Of a stretch of DNA of 35,788 bases, positions 7,562 through 16,125 are shown piece after piece. Positions within the stretch are counted from its first letter, which is position 1, and each line of letters starts with the position of its first letter. The DNA comes from Rubellimicrobium aerolatum (GTDB lineage Bacteria > Pseudomonadota > Alphaproteobacteria > Rhodobacterales > Rhodobacteraceae). The stretch lies in NCBI RefSeq assembly GCF_017872975.1, contig NZ_JAGGJP010000021.1:1-35788 (forward strand), read 5' to 3'. The notes below the pieces were generated by a model. It worked only from the letters and a program-made list of their open reading frames with translations. It made no database searches and was not told the origin of the DNA. The translations under genes and the position numbers were made by a program.

Positions 7562-8011
7562 ATGACCGCCAAGATCCTTATCGCCGCCGCCGTGGCCGCC
7601 CTGGTCGGCGGCGCCGCCGGGGCCGAGACCATCCAGGTGCAGATGCTCAACAAGGGCACGCAGGGCGCCATGGTCTTCGAGCCCTCGTTCGTGACCGCGC
7701 AGGTCGGTGACGTGATCGAGTTCGTGGCCACCGACAAGGGCCACAACGTCGAATCCATCGAAGGGATGCTGCCCGAGGGCGCCGAGGCCTTCGAGAGCAA
7801 GATGGGCGAGGGCTACAGCCTGACCGTCACCGCCGAGGGCCTGTATGGCGTCGCCTGCAAGCCGCACATGATGATGGGCATGGTGGGCCTGGTGCTGGTG
7901 GGCGAGCCCACCAACCTCGACGCCGTGACCGCCGTTGCCGCCGAGGAGCTGCGCGGCAAGGCCAAGTCGCGCTTCGAGGAAGATCTGGCGCAGGTCGCCA
8001 CGGTCAACTGA
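7562..8011 (+). CDS. paz: Pseudoazurin, periplasmic blue copper electron carrier
   Basis: 149 residues: a signal peptide with a probable cut after residue 21, then a cupredoxin fold. The type 1 copper ligands are H61 (KGHNVE), C99, H102 and M107 (CKPHMMMGM); these equal H40, C78, H81 and M86 of mature pseudoazurin. It carries electrons in the periplasm to NirK, and possibly to NorC. A GAAAGGA ribosome site precedes the ATG. The upstream NnrR-type box and the terminator at 8044-8073 suggest its own transcript. Confidence 0.96.
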   Translation: MTAKILIAAAVAALVGGAAGAETIQVQMLNKGTQGAMVFEPSFVTAQVGDVIEFVATDKGHNVESIEGMLPEGAEAFESKMGEGYSLTVTAEGLYGVACKPHMMMGMVGLVLVGEPTNLDAVTAVAAEELRGKAKSRFEEDLAQVATVN

Positions 8012-8043
8012 GGCCCGGTCCCCGACCCTGACGGCCGACCCTG

Positions 8044-8073
8044 CGGGGCGGCGGGCGAGGGCCTGCCGCCCCG
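8044..8073 (+). terminator. Hairpin after pseudoazurin
   Basis: Perfect 9-bp stem CGGGGCGGC (8044-8052) / GCCGCCCCG (8065-8073) with a 12-nt loop, followed by TTTCCTTT. The broken T-run makes it a partial terminator, which could lower rather than stop expression of the NnrS gene 30 bp beyond. Confidence 0.65.
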
Positions 8074-8102
8074 TTTCCTTTCCAGATCGAAAGCGATCCC
8101 CG

Positions 8103-9290
8103 ATGTCGTCCCCCCGTTCCCCCCATGCCGGCCCGGCGCTTCTGAGCCACGGGTTCCGGCCGTTCTTCCTGCTGGCCTCCAGCTTCGCGACTCTCGCCGT
8201 GCCCGCCTGGATGCTGGCCTGGACCGGGCGGCTGGAGCTGGCCGGTCCCTTCGTGCCGACCGACTGGCACATCCACGAGATGATCTACGGCTTCGGCGGC
8301 GCGGTCGTGGCCGGGTTCCTGTTCACCGCCGTGCCGAACTGGACGGGCCGGATGCCGGTGCGCGGCTGGCCGCTGGCGGCGCTGGGGGGGCTCTGGGCGC
8401 TGGGGCGGGTCGCGGTCGCCGGGGGGTTGCCGCTGGGCGCGGGCGGGGTCGCGGTGGTGGACGTGGGGTTCCTCGCGGTCGTGGCGGCGATGATCCTGCG
8501 CGAGATCGTGGCCGGGCGGAACTGGCGCAACCTGATGGTGCTGATCCCGGTGACGGTGCTGCTGGCCGGGAACGCGGCGTTCCACGCCGAGGCGATGCGG
8601 GAGGGGAGCGCCGACCTGGGCCGGCGGCTGGGGATCGGGGTCATGGTGTTCCTGATCCTGCTGATCGGCGGGCGGATCATCCCGAGCTTCACGCGCAACT
8701 GGCTGGCCAAGCGGGGCGCGGAGAGGATGCCGGTGCCGACGAACCGCTTCGACATGGCCTGCCTGATCGTGAGCGCGGTGGCGCTGCTGGCTTGGGCGGT
8801 CGTGCCGGGGCCGGTCACGGGCGCGGGGCTGGCGGTCGCCGGGGTGGCGCAGGCGGTTCGGATGGCGCGGTGGCGGGGGGGCGTGACCTGGCGCTCGCCG
8901 CTGCTGGTGATGCTGCACGTGGCCTTCGCCTTCGCGCCGCTGGGGCTGGTGGCGACCGGCGCGGCGGAGTGGGGGTGGTGGCCGCTGGCGCTGGGGCTGC
9001 ACCTGTGGGGCGTGGGCGCGATCGGGGGGATGACGCTCGCGGTGATGATGCGGGCGACGATGGGGCACACGGGGCGCGAGCTGGTCGCGGGGCCTTGGCT
9101 GTCGGCGGCGTTCGGGGCGGTGGTGGTCGCGGCGGCGCTGCGGTCGGTCTGGCCCGAGGCGGAGGTCGCGGGCGTGACGGGGCTGGACCTCGCGGCGGCG
9201 CTGTGGACGGTGGCCTTCGGGAGCTTCGTGCTGAAGGCGGGGCCGTGGCTGGTCGGGCCGTCGGCGGGGCGGCGGACGGTCAATCCCTGA
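8103..9290 (+). CDS. nnrS: NnrS family heme/copper membrane protein
   Basis: 395 residues with about 12 membrane helices, the usual NnrS length. Family features are SHGFRPFFLLA at the N-terminus, DWHIHEMIYGF, a GRIIPSFTRNWL loop and a late MMRATMGHTGR segment; the histidines are candidate heme ligands. NnrS proteins protect against NO and nitrosative stress and are regulated by NnrR-type factors. It starts 91 bp after pseudoazurin with no box of its own, so it is probably read from the pseudoazurin promoter. It ends at a strong terminator at 9315-9344. Confidence 0.95.
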   Translation: MSSPRSPHAGPALLSHGFRPFFLLASSFATLAVPAWMLAWTGRLELAGPFVPTDWHIHEMIYGFGGAVVAGFLFTAVPNWTGRMPVRGWPLAALGGLWALGRVAVAGGLPLGAGGVAVVDVGFLAVVAAMILREIVAGRNWRNLMVLIPVTVLLAGNAAFHAEAMREGSADLGRRLGIGVMVFLILLIGGRIIPSFTRNWLAKRGAERMPVPTNRFDMACLIVSAVALLAWAVVPGPVTGAGLAVAGVAQAVRMARWRGGVTWRSPLLVMLHVAFAFAPLGLVATGAAEWGWWPLALGLHLWGVGAIGGMTLAVMMRATMGHTGRELVAGPWLSAAFGAVVVAAALRSVWPEAEVAGVTGLDLAAALWTVAFGSFVLKAGPWLVGPSAGRRTVNP

Positions 9291-9314
9291 GGGACGCAGG
9301 GGCGCGGAGCGTCG

Positions 9315-9344
9315 GGCCCGGAGGTCAGCCCTCCGGGCCTTTTT
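9315..9344 (+). terminator. Strong Rho-independent terminator after nnrS
   Basis: Perfect 10-bp stem GGCCCGGAGG (9315-9324) / CCTCCGGGCC (9330-9339), loop TCAGC, then five T (9340-9344). It ends the plus-strand nnrS transcript and overlaps the last codons of the minus-strand globin gene. Confidence 0.92.
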
Positions 9345-9747
9345 CGTGGCGGGCCATGGCGGATTGAAGCGAGAGGGCGATGCGCTCGGCCGCCGCGATG
9401 ACGTGCGCGGCGCCTTCGGGGGGGCAGACCTCGGAGGCCGTGGCGCGGAAGAGGGCGAGCCAGCGGGCGAAGTGATCCGGCCCGGCGGGGAGGCCGACGT
9501 GATGGGCCACGGGGCGGCCGTGGTAGCGGCCGGTCATCAGCGCGACGGAGGACCAGAAGGCGGTGAGGCGCTGGAGGTGGGCCTCCCAGTCCGTCACGCG
9601 GGCGGCGAAGACGGGGGCGAGGAGGGGGTCCTGGCGGACGCGGGCGTAGAAGGTCCGCACGAGGCGGTCGAGGATCTCGTCCGAGAGGCCCGTGCGTGCC
9701 ATCAGGGCGGCGGTCATCTCGGGGCGGAGGGAGGCGGGCGCGGTCAT
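9325..9747 (-). CDS. Group III truncated hemoglobin
   Basis: 140 residues. Recognisable globin marks are TFYARV with Tyr34 (B10), WEAHLQRLTAFW, TGRYHGRPVAHH and the proximal histidine H92 in DHFARWLALF, as in group III truncated globins such as Campylobacter Ctb. The likely role is NO or oxygen binding, and in this setting NO detoxification or delivery in the cytoplasm. The ATG at 9747 overlaps the TGA of nirV (ATGA), so the two are translated together. Its 3' end lies inside the nnrS terminator. Confidence 0.92.
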   Translation of the reverse strand: MTAPASLRPEMTAALMARTGLSDEILDRLVRTFYARVRQDPLLAPVFAARVTDWEAHLQRLTAFWSSVALMTGRYHGRPVAHHVGLPAGPDHFARWLALFRATASEVCPPEGAAHVIAAAERIALSLQSAMARHEKGPEG

Positions 9748-10574
9748 GGGGCGGGGTCTAGCGCGTCGGGGGCCGGGGCGGGCTGCGGCGCGTCGTCCCG
9801 GACGAGGCGCAGGCCGAGGTGGTCGGGCGGGACGCCCGCCGCGCAGCCGCCGGCGCTGGCGTCGCGCACGAAGTCGATGACGGTGGCGCGGTGGCGGCCT
9901 TGGGCGATGCGGGCGCCGCAGAAGTCGTCGCGGGTGGCGGGGGCGCCGGTCGCGTCGAGCGTGCCGGTGGTGGCGCAGTCGGCGGTCCATTCCCAGACGT
10001 TGCCGGCCATGTCGCGCAGGCCCAGCGCGTTCTCGCCCCAGCCGCCGTGCGGGCGGAGGGCGGGGTCGGCGTCGGATTCGGATTCGCGGCCGTAGCGGGC
10101 GAGCCAGCGGGCCGAAGGGTCGGCGGAGGCGACGCCCAGGGCGTCGTCGTGGAAGCGGTCGGCCGCCGCGCGCTGCCATTCGGCGTCGGTGGGGAGGCGC
10201 CATGTCGCGCCGGTCGTCCCAGAGAGCCAAGCGGCGTAGGCGGTGGCGTCATGCCAGTTGAGGCCGGTCTGGGGGGTATCGGGCGGGCCGGGCTCCAGCT
10301 CGGCGCAGGCGTTGTCGGCCACGCAGAGCGCGTAGTCGGCGCGGCTCACGAGGTCGCGCATGATGGCGAGGGGGTGGTCGGAGGTCGCGCGCAGGAGCGG
10401 CGGGTCCACCTGCCGGCCGTCCTGCCGCCAAGTGCCGGAGGCGCGGGCCTCCCAGATGGCGGGGGGCAGGAGGATGGTGGCGGGCGCGGGCAGGGGCGGG
10501 GTCGCGGGCGGCTGGAGGAGCCAGCCGGTCGCGCCGAGGGCGGCGAGGAGGAGGGCGGCGAGGGGGGTCTTCAT
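9744..10574 (-). CDS. nirV: NirV, FGE-sulfatase-fold protein linked to nirK
   Basis: 276 residues. A hydrophobic N-terminus (about 4-20) indicates export or a membrane anchor. The rest is a formylglycine-generating-enzyme-like (SUMF1) domain: GLNWHDATAYAAWLSG, WRLPTDAEWQRAAA, MAGNVWEWTADC. NirV accompanies Cu nitrite reductase in many rhodobacters; its role is not settled, and the FGE catalytic cysteines cannot be matched with confidence here. GGGAG lies 8 bp before the ATG. A terminator lies between nirK and this gene, so expression depends on readthrough or on a promoter in the 60-bp gap that I cannot identify. Confidence 0.93.
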   Translation of the reverse strand: MKTPLAALLLAALGATGWLLQPPATPPLPAPATILLPPAIWEARASGTWRQDGRQVDPPLLRATSDHPLAIMRDLVSRADYALCVADNACAELEPGPPDTPQTGLNWHDATAYAAWLSGTTGATWRLPTDAEWQRAAADRFHDDALGVASADPSARWLARYGRESESDADPALRPHGGWGENALGLRDMAGNVWEWTADCATTGTLDATGAPATRDDFCGARIAQGRHRATVIDFVRDASAGGCAAGVPPDHLGLRLVRDDAPQPAPAPDALDPAP

Positions 10575-10636
10575 GGCGGGCTCCCGGTCGGAGAGGGCGG
10601 GCGGGGGTGGGGGAGGGGTCGGGCGGGACAGCGGCG

Positions 10637-10669
10637 AAAAGGGGGCGGCCCTGGCGGGCCGCCCCCTTT
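10637..10669 (-). terminator. Rho-independent terminator after nirK
   Basis: Perfect 14-bp stem AAAGGGGGCGGCCC (10638-10651) / GGGCCGCCCCCTTT (10656-10669) with a TGGC loop. In the nirK direction it is followed by TTTT (10640-10637). It lies 32 bp after the nirK stop and before nirV. Confidence 0.85.
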
Positions 10670-10700
10670 CTGGAGTGTTCGCCGGGAAGGGTCGAACGTA

Positions 10701-11849
10701 TCAGGGCAGCGCGGTCCGCAGCTCCAGATCGGCGTCGTAGGGGGTGGGCGCGGTGACCTGCTCCATGAGGTCGTTGTTCCAGTCGCCCTCGACCTTGACG
10801 TGGGCGGTCGCGCCGAGGTTCACCGCCTCGATCAGATTGTGGTTCACGTAGGCATAGAGGCCCGGCTGGAGGAACCTGTAGAGCGCCGCGCCCGAGGAGC
10901 CGCCGCGGATGAACCAGGTCTCCTGGTCCACGGCGGGCGGGTTGTGGAACTTGCCATGCTCCCACACGAGGTCGCCGTGGCCGCCGATCAGGTGGGGCCG
11001 GGTGTCGCGGTTGGCCTGGTTGTGGACGAAGAGCACCCGCTCGCCGACCCTGGCGGTCAGGGCGTTGTCGCCCGTCAGCGCGCCGACCCGGCCGTTGAAG
11101 ACGACGTGGCTGGGGATGAGCCTGTTCATCACCTCGAGCGTGTCGGGGTAGGATTCGCCCACGTCGGCGAAGCGCTTGTAGGCCCCGGTCTCGTCCTTGG
11201 GGATGTAGAAGTCGGTCTCGCCGATGTAGACGACCTTGTCGTAGGCGACCGACTTGCCGAACTGGTCCTTGAGGCCCTCGCGGGGGAGGACCATGATCGT
11301 GCCGGACATCCCCGAGACGACGTGCCAGGGGATCATCGGGCCGCCGGGCGCGCAGTGGTAGGTGAAGACGCCGGCGCGGGTCGCCTTGAAGCGCAGCACC
11401 GTCATCTCGCCGGGGTTGATGAGCGTCAGCGCCCCGCCGCCCAGGCCGCCGGTGGCGGCGTGGAAGTCGATGTTGTGCTGCATCATGTTGGTGGGCGGGT
11501 TCTTGAGCGTCAGCTCGACGTAATCGCCCTCGTGGACGATCATCATCGGGCCGGGAACCGAGCCGTTGAAGGTCATCGCCTGGAGCCAGGCGTCGTCGGC
11601 GACCTGGATCTCCTTTTCCTGGATCCGCATCTCGAATTCGACGATGCGGGGGCCGCCGGGGGCGACCTGCTCGTGCTCGTGGACCTGGGGCGGCGCGACC
11701 AGCTCGCGCTTGATCCGGGTCAGGCCCGAGAGATCGCTCGGCGCCGCGACCGGGACGATCGCCTCCTCCTGGGCCTGGGCGTTCCGCACCAGCGCCGGGG
11801 CGGCGGCGAGCCCGGCGCCGATCATGAGGGCGGCTCTGCGCGACAGCAT
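10701..11849 (-). CDS. nirK: Copper-containing nitrite reductase NirK
   Basis: 382 residues with a twin-arginine-type signal (SRRAALM, cut near AQA-Q27). Two cupredoxin domains reduce nitrite to NO in the periplasm. Type 1 copper ligands are H125, C166, H176 and M181; type 2 ligands are H130, H165 and H337; catalytic D128 and the H286 loop ([10 protein letters not shown]) are present. The [11 protein letters not shown] loop has one residue more between Cys and His than the Alcaligenes enzyme, as in Rhodobacter-type NirK. A perfect NnrR box lies at 11909-11922 and a dyad covers the ribosome site (11854-11881). Confidence 0.98.
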   Translation of the reverse strand: MLSRRAALMIGAGLAAAPALVRNAQAQEEAIVPVAAPSDLSGLTRIKRELVAPPQVHEHEQVAPGGPRIVEFEMRIQEKEIQVADDAWLQAMTFNGSVPGPMMIVHEGDYVELTLKNPPTNMMQHNIDFHAATGGLGGGALTLINPGEMTVLRFKATRAGVFTYHCAPGGPMIPWHVVSGMSGTIMVLPREGLKDQFGKSVAYDKVVYIGETDFYIPKDETGAYKRFADVGESYPDTLEVMNRLIPSHVVFNGRVGALTGDNALTARVGERVLFVHNQANRDTRPHLIGGHGDLVWEHGKFHNPPAVDQETWFIRGGSSGAALYRFLQPGLYAYVNHNLIEAVNLGATAHVKVEGDWNNDLMEQVTAPTPYDADLELRTALP

Positions 11850-11853
11850 CTTG

Positions 11854-11881
11854 TCCTCCGTGGGTTGAGTGTCACGGAGGA
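11854..11881 (-). promoter_or_regulatory. Dyad overlapping the nirK ribosome site
   Basis: TCCTCCGTG and CACGGAGGA form a perfect 9-bp inverted repeat with a 10-nt spacer. On the nirK strand the second arm contains the GGAGGA ribosome site 4 nt before the ATG. A start site near 11874, predicted from the NnrR box, would cut off most of the first arm, so it may be a DNA operator rather than an RNA hairpin. Confidence 0.5.
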
Positions 11882-11908
11882 GAATGCCGCAAGGGCGGGG
11901 AGCGGACG

Positions 11909-11922
11909 TTGCGCTTTCGCAA
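11909..11922 (-). promoter_or_regulatory. NnrR/DNR box upstream of nirK
   Basis: TTGCG-CTTT-CGCAA is a perfect dyad with the same half-sites as the norC box. The centre lies 66.5 bp before the nirK ATG. At -41.5 the start site is near 11874, with CATTCT (11886-11881) at the -10 place. Confidence 0.88.
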
Positions 11923-11934
11923 GCTTCGCGGCGA

Positions 11935-13617
11935 TCAGGAGAGCGGCAGGGGATCGGTGCGGGGGGCGGCGAGGGCGCGGGCGTCGTCGTGCGGCGCGTC
12001 CTCGGGGGTGGGCCTGGCCTCGCGCTCGATCATGCGGCGGACCTCGGGGGGCCAGGGGCCGCGATGCAGGGCGCGCAGCGTGTCGATGAGCGAGGCGTCG
12101 TCGCGGGTGAGGCGGTTGTTCAGGCGCACGTAGTCGTTCCAGGTGGGGGCGTGGTAGCGCTCCACCCAGAGCTCGGGGTCGGCGAGGTCGCGCAGGAGCG
12201 TCCAGTTGTGCGCGCCGTCGCGGCGGCGGACGCGGCGACGCTCGGCCATCGCGGCGAGGAAGGCGGGGGCGTCGGACTCCGCGATGCGCCAGCCGACGGC
12301 GATGACGACGGGGCCGGTGCGGCCCTCCACGGGGAGGGCCGTCGCGGGGGCGTCCCATTGGCGGAGGGGGGCGAGGTCGCGGCCCCCGACCTCGGGGAGC
12401 GGCAGGAGGAGGCCCAGGGCGGCGCAGGCGAGGAGGACGCCGGCGGCGACGAGGAGGGCGGCCTCCAGCGAGCGGTTCTCGGCGATGGTGCCCCAGAGCC
12501 AGCTTCCCAGCGCCATGCCGCCGAAGGCGGTCATCTGGTAGAGCGACAGCGCGCGGGCCACGACCCAGCGCGGCGTGGCCATCTGCACCGAGACGTTGAA
12601 GCTGGAGAGCGTGAGCACCCAGCCCGCCCCGGCGAGGAGAAGGGCGGGGACGGTGACGGCCATGCCGAGGTTCAGCGCCGTGACGGCGGCGGCGGCGGCG
12701 AAGGCCAGGCAGGACAGGCGCACCAGCGTCTCGGTCGAGAGGCGGGCGCGGAGGCCGGTGCTGGTGAGCGCGCCGCCCACCGCGCCGACGCCGAAGGCCC
12801 CGAGGAGGAGGCCGTAGGTGAGGGGGCCGCCGCCCACCAGCTCGCGCGCGATCAGCGGCATCAGGGCGGTGATGGCGCTGGCCCCGGTGCCGAAGGCGAG
12901 GCTGCGGGCGAGGACGGCGAGGGTGCGGGGCGACATGGCGACGTAGCGCAGGCCCGCGAGCATGGCGGCGCCGAGGGTCTCGCGCGGGAGGGTGGACGTG
13001 GGGCGGTCGGGGCGCCAGCGGGCGAGGACGACGAGGAGGGCCACGTAGCTGACCGCGTTGACGGCGAAGGCGGCGGCGGCCCCGGCGGCGGCGACGATGA
13101 GGCCGCCGAGCGCCGGGCCGACGCCGCGGGCGATGTTGAAGCCCATGCTGTTGAGCGCGACGGCGGCCGGAAGGTCCGGGCGGGGCACCATGTCGCCCAC
13201 CGAGGCCTGCCAGGCGGGGGCGTTGAGCGCCGAGCCGCAGCCGATCAGGAAGGTGAACAGCAGCAGCAGCCAAGGCGTGAGGAGGCCCATCCAGGCGGCG
13301 AGCGTGAGGAGGACCGAGACGGTCAGCATGAAGCCTTGGGCGACCAGCAGCACCTTGCGGCGGTCGTGGCTGTCGGCGATGGCGCCCGCCAGCAGCGACA
13401 GGAGCATGATCGGCAGCGTCACCGAGGTCTGCACCAGGGCCACCATGTCGGCCGAGGGCGCGATGCTGGTCATCATCCACGAGGCCCCGACCGACTGGAT
13501 GAGGCCGCCGAAGTTCGAGACCATGGAGGCGAGCCAGACCGCGCGGAAGAGCGGATGGCGGAAGGGGGCCAGCGCCGAGGACGGGGCGGCGGAGGTGGTG
13601 TCGGGGGTGGCGGTCAT
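11935..13617 (-). CDS. MFS exporter with C-terminal monooxygenase-like domain
   Basis: 560 residues. Residues about 15-410 are a major facilitator transporter of the EntS-like MFS_3 type ([16 protein letters not shown] at the start, [11 protein letters not shown] in the first loop). The last 130 residues are soluble ([20 protein letters not shown], then [19 protein letters not shown]) and look like a ferredoxin-like ABM/quinol-monooxygenase-type domain, an architecture known in this family. Substrate is unknown. The ATG at 13617 has AGAGGA upstream. It is on the same strand as nirK and ends 13 bp before the nirK NnrR box, so it may read into nirK. Confidence 0.85.
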   Translation of the reverse strand: MTATPDTTSAAPSSALAPFRHPLFRAVWLASMVSNFGGLIQSVGASWMMTSIAPSADMVALVQTSVTLPIMLLSLLAGAIADSHDRRKVLLVAQGFMLTVSVLLTLAAWMGLLTPWLLLLFTFLIGCGSALNAPAWQASVGDMVPRPDLPAAVALNSMGFNIARGVGPALGGLIVAAAGAAAAFAVNAVSYVALLVVLARWRPDRPTSTLPRETLGAAMLAGLRYVAMSPRTLAVLARSLAFGTGASAITALMPLIARELVGGGPLTYGLLLGAFGVGAVGGALTSTGLRARLSTETLVRLSCLAFAAAAAVTALNLGMAVTVPALLLAGAGWVLTLSSFNVSVQMATPRWVVARALSLYQMTAFGGMALGSWLWGTIAENRSLEAALLVAAGVLLACAALGLLLPLPEVGGRDLAPLRQWDAPATALPVEGRTGPVVIAVGWRIAESDAPAFLAAMAERRRVRRRDGAHNWTLLRDLADPELWVERYHAPTWNDYVRLNNRLTRDDASLIDTLRALHRGPWPPEVRRMIEREARPTPEDAPHDDARALAAPRTDPLPLS

Positions 13618-13821
13618 CCTGTCCTCTGGGTCGCGGGCGCAGGGTTGTCCGCCCTGGGACCGCCCGTCACGAACCCCGGTCTCGGGAGCTGGGTTCCCCC
13701 CTTCCGTCGCGCACAGGTGCCGTGCGCGTCGCCGTATTGCGGCGGCGAGGGCGGTATGGGACCACGACGCCAGCCGTGGCGCCGCCTCGGCGAGCCTGTC
13801 CCTCAGAAGGAGACGCCGCGC

Positions 13822-14229
13822 ATGGCCCCTATCCCCACCGCTCCCGCCTGGTCGCTGACCTGGGCCCCCCGGATGCTGAGCGTCCTTCGGATCGTGTCCG
13901 CGCTGATCTTCATGGCGCACGGGACGCAGAAGATCCTGGGCTTTCCGGCCTCGGACATGGCGCCGCCCGTGGGGTCGCTGATCTGGGTCGCGGGGATGCT
14001 GGAACTGGTGGGCGGCGCGCTGCTCGTGCTCGGGCTGTTCACGCGGCCGGTGGCCTTCGTGCTGTCGGGGCTGATGGCCGCCGCCTATTGGATGGCCCAC
14101 GCGCCGCAGGGTCCGTTCCCGGCGCTGAACGGCGGCGACGCGGCGATCCTGTATTGCTTCGTGTTCCTCTACTTCGTCTTTGCCGGGCCGGGGCCGTGGA
14201 GCCTCGACGCCGCGATGGGACGGCGCTGA
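13822..14229 (+). CDS. DoxX family membrane protein
   Basis: 135 residues with four membrane helices. Family marks are LRIVSALIFMAHGTQKILGFP near the N-terminus and GMLELVGGALLVLGLFTRPVA. DoxX-like proteins are small inner-membrane proteins with roles in redox or sulfur metabolism and stress; the specific function is unknown. AAGGAG lies 11 bp before the ATG. It is divergent from the MFS gene; the 204 bp between them hold no site I can name. Confidence 0.9.
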   Translation: MAPIPTAPAWSLTWAPRMLSVLRIVSALIFMAHGTQKILGFPASDMAPPVGSLIWVAGMLELVGGALLVLGLFTRPVAFVLSGLMAAAYWMAHAPQGPFPALNGGDAAILYCFVFLYFVFAGPGPWSLDAAMGRR

Positions 14230-14302
14230 GCCGGCGGCCCCTCGCCCGTCCGGGCGGGGCGGCTATCCTTCGTGGGATGGTTCCCGTCGCGAGGTCGTGC
14301 CG

Positions 14303-15292
14303 ATGATCCCCTCCGCCCCCCCGCGCGCCGAGGTCCGCGTCGAGATCGTGCGGCCGGAGGGGCTCGCGGAGATCGAGGGCGAGTGGGCGGCGCTCTGGAC
14401 GCGCTGCCCTGCGGCGTCGCCCTTCGGCGCGCCAGCCTGGGCGTTGTCCTGGGCGCGGCACTTCGCGCCGGGGCGCTGCGGGGCGGTGGCGCTGCGGGCG
14501 GATGGGCGGCTGGTGGGCCTCGTGCCGGTGTTTTGCTGGAACGGGGCGCTGCTGCTGGCCGGGACGGGGCCGAGCGACCGGGGCGAGGCGCTGCTGGAGC
14601 CGGGGTTCGAGGCGGAGGCGGGGCGGCTGCTGGCGGCGTTGCCCCTCGCCGCGCCGGAGCCGTTCGAGCGGATCGACCTCCAGCAGCTTGGGGCGGAGTC
14701 GCCGCTCTGGCTCGCGCCGCTGCCGGCGGGGTGGCGGGAGGAGCGGGGGGCGGGGGAGCCCTGCCTCGTCGCGCCGCTGGTGGGCGAGGGGGGGCTCGGG
14801 GCCGTGTCGGGGCGGCAGCGGGCGCATTGGCGCAAGTCGCTGCGGATGCTGGAGCGGGAGGGCGGGACGGCGGGGCTGGTCGCGCCCGCCGAGGTCGGGG
14901 CGGCGGTCGGGGACCTGCTGCGGCTCAACGGCCTGCGCTGGGGCGCGGCGGGGGTGCTGGCCGATCCGCTGATGGAGCGGCTGCTGCGCGAGGCGGGGCC
15001 GGCGCTGGCGGCGGCGGGGCTCCTGCGGCTGTGGGAGGTCCGGGTCGGGGCCGGGCGGATCGCGGCGCTGATGGTGCTGGCGGGGCGGGGGGCCCATCAC
15101 GGCTACAACGGCGGGTTCGATCCCGGATGGGCGCGGATCAGCCCGGCGGCGATCCTCGTGGGGCTGGCGATGGAGGGGGCGGCCGCCGAGGGGGCGGGAC
15201 GGTTCGACTTCCTGCGCGGGGGCGAGGGCTACAAGCGGGTCTGGGGGGCCGCGCCGGTGGCGATGGGGCGGCGGGTCATCCGGCCCGGCTGA
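14303..15292 (+). CDS. GNAT-type acyltransferase (BioF2/CelD-like)
   Basis: 329 residues. The layout matches the BioF2-like (PF13480) GNAT family, formerly called CelD-like: an N-terminal WAALWTRCP...FGAPAWALSWARHF segment, a central RQRAHWRKSLRMLEREGG region and a C-terminal RFDFLRGGEGYKRVWG motif. Members acylate sugar or polyketide substrates, often in polysaccharide synthesis, which fits the sugar transferase 2 kb away. Substrate unknown. The ATG at 14303 lies after a GAGG ribosome site. The 3' end overlaps the convergent methyltransferase by 17 bp. Confidence 0.88.
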   Translation: MIPSAPPRAEVRVEIVRPEGLAEIEGEWAALWTRCPAASPFGAPAWALSWARHFAPGRCGAVALRADGRLVGLVPVFCWNGALLLAGTGPSDRGEALLEPGFEAEAGRLLAALPLAAPEPFERIDLQQLGAESPLWLAPLPAGWREERGAGEPCLVAPLVGEGGLGAVSGRQRAHWRKSLRMLEREGGTAGLVAPAEVGAAVGDLLRLNGLRWGAAGVLADPLMERLLREAGPALAAAGLLRLWEVRVGAGRIAALMVLAGRGAHHGYNGGFDPGWARISPAAILVGLAMEGAAAEGAGRFDFLRGGEGYKRVWGAAPVAMGRRVIRPG

Positions 15293-16109
15293 GGAGGAAG
15301 GTCGCGGCGTCCCAGAGGGCGAAGTCGCCGGTCGCGGCGCGGCGGAGGCGGAGGCCGTTCGGCGGGGCGAGGACCGCCAGGTCCGCGCGGTCGGCGTCGG
15401 GGTCGCCACGATAGGAGTGGTTCAGGATCAGGAGGTGGCCGCCGGGGCGCAGGACGCGGGCGGATTCGGCGAGGTGGGCCTCGGCCAGGCCGGAGTCCAC
15501 GAGGTAGGGGAACACGTCCGCGGCGAGCACGAGGTCGGCGCTGGCGTCGGGGAGGGGGAGGTCGCGGCCCGAGGTGACGGCAAGGGTGACGTTCGGCAGG
15601 CCGGCGCAGCGGTCGCGGGCGGCGGCGATCATGCCGGGGGACACGTCGAGGCCGGTGATCCCGGCGGCGTGGGGGGCGAGGGTGGCCAGGACGCGGCCGA
15701 TGCCGCAGCCGATCTCGACGACCCGCGCCTCGGGGGGAAGGAGGTCCCAGCCGAGGATGCGGTCCACGACCTCGCGCGTCGCGGCCCGGAGGAGGTCGGG
15801 GTTGCCGAGGGCGTAAAGGGCGACGCCGCCCTCGGGCGCGGCGGCGGCGAGGCGGTCGAAGACGCGCGCCCAGTGGGCGGGGTCGGCGGATTCGGCGTGC
15901 TCCACGCCCGCAAGGACGGACTTGACGAGGCCGAAGGCCTGGGGATTCGCGCGCCAGAGGGCGCGCGCGGCGGCGAGGCGGGGGCCGGCGGCGTCGAGGG
16001 CAGCCGCGACCTCCTCCGGGGCGGTCGCCACCATGGCGAGGCGCAGGAGGAGGACGTTGGGCGGCAGGTCGCCGCGCGCGCAGGCGTCGAGGAGGGCCTG
16101 GGCGATCAT
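15276..16109 (-). CDS. Class I SAM-dependent methyltransferase
   Basis: 277 residues. The N-terminal 90 residues are helical and lack a clear family. The core has motif I VVEIGCGIGRV (130-140), an acidic end of strand 2 (ITGLDVSPGM), LVLAADVFPYL in the motif IV place and RVLRPGGHLLILNHS. These define a Methyltransf_11/25-type enzyme; the substrate is not evident. It lies 16 bp after the short-chain dehydrogenase gene on the same strand, so the two are probably one operon. Confidence 0.88.
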   Translation of the reverse strand: MIAQALLDACARGDLPPNVLLLRLAMVATAPEEVAAALDAAGPRLAAARALWRANPQAFGLVKSVLAGVEHAESADPAHWARVFDRLAAAAPEGGVALYALGNPDLLRAATREVVDRILGWDLLPPEARVVEIGCGIGRVLATLAPHAAGITGLDVSPGMIAAARDRCAGLPNVTLAVTSGRDLPLPDASADLVLAADVFPYLVDSGLAEAHLAESARVLRPGGHLLILNHSYRGDPDADRADLAVLAPPNGLRLRRAATGDFALWDAATFLLSRAG

Positions 16110-16125
16110 CGGGCGCGGCTCGGGG

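Noticed and set aside
9819-14229. Long plus-strand reading frames opposite nirV, nirK and the MFS gene
   Set aside because: Antisense shadows with biased composition. Only the DoxX part at 13822-14229 is real, supported by its own ribosome site and four helices.
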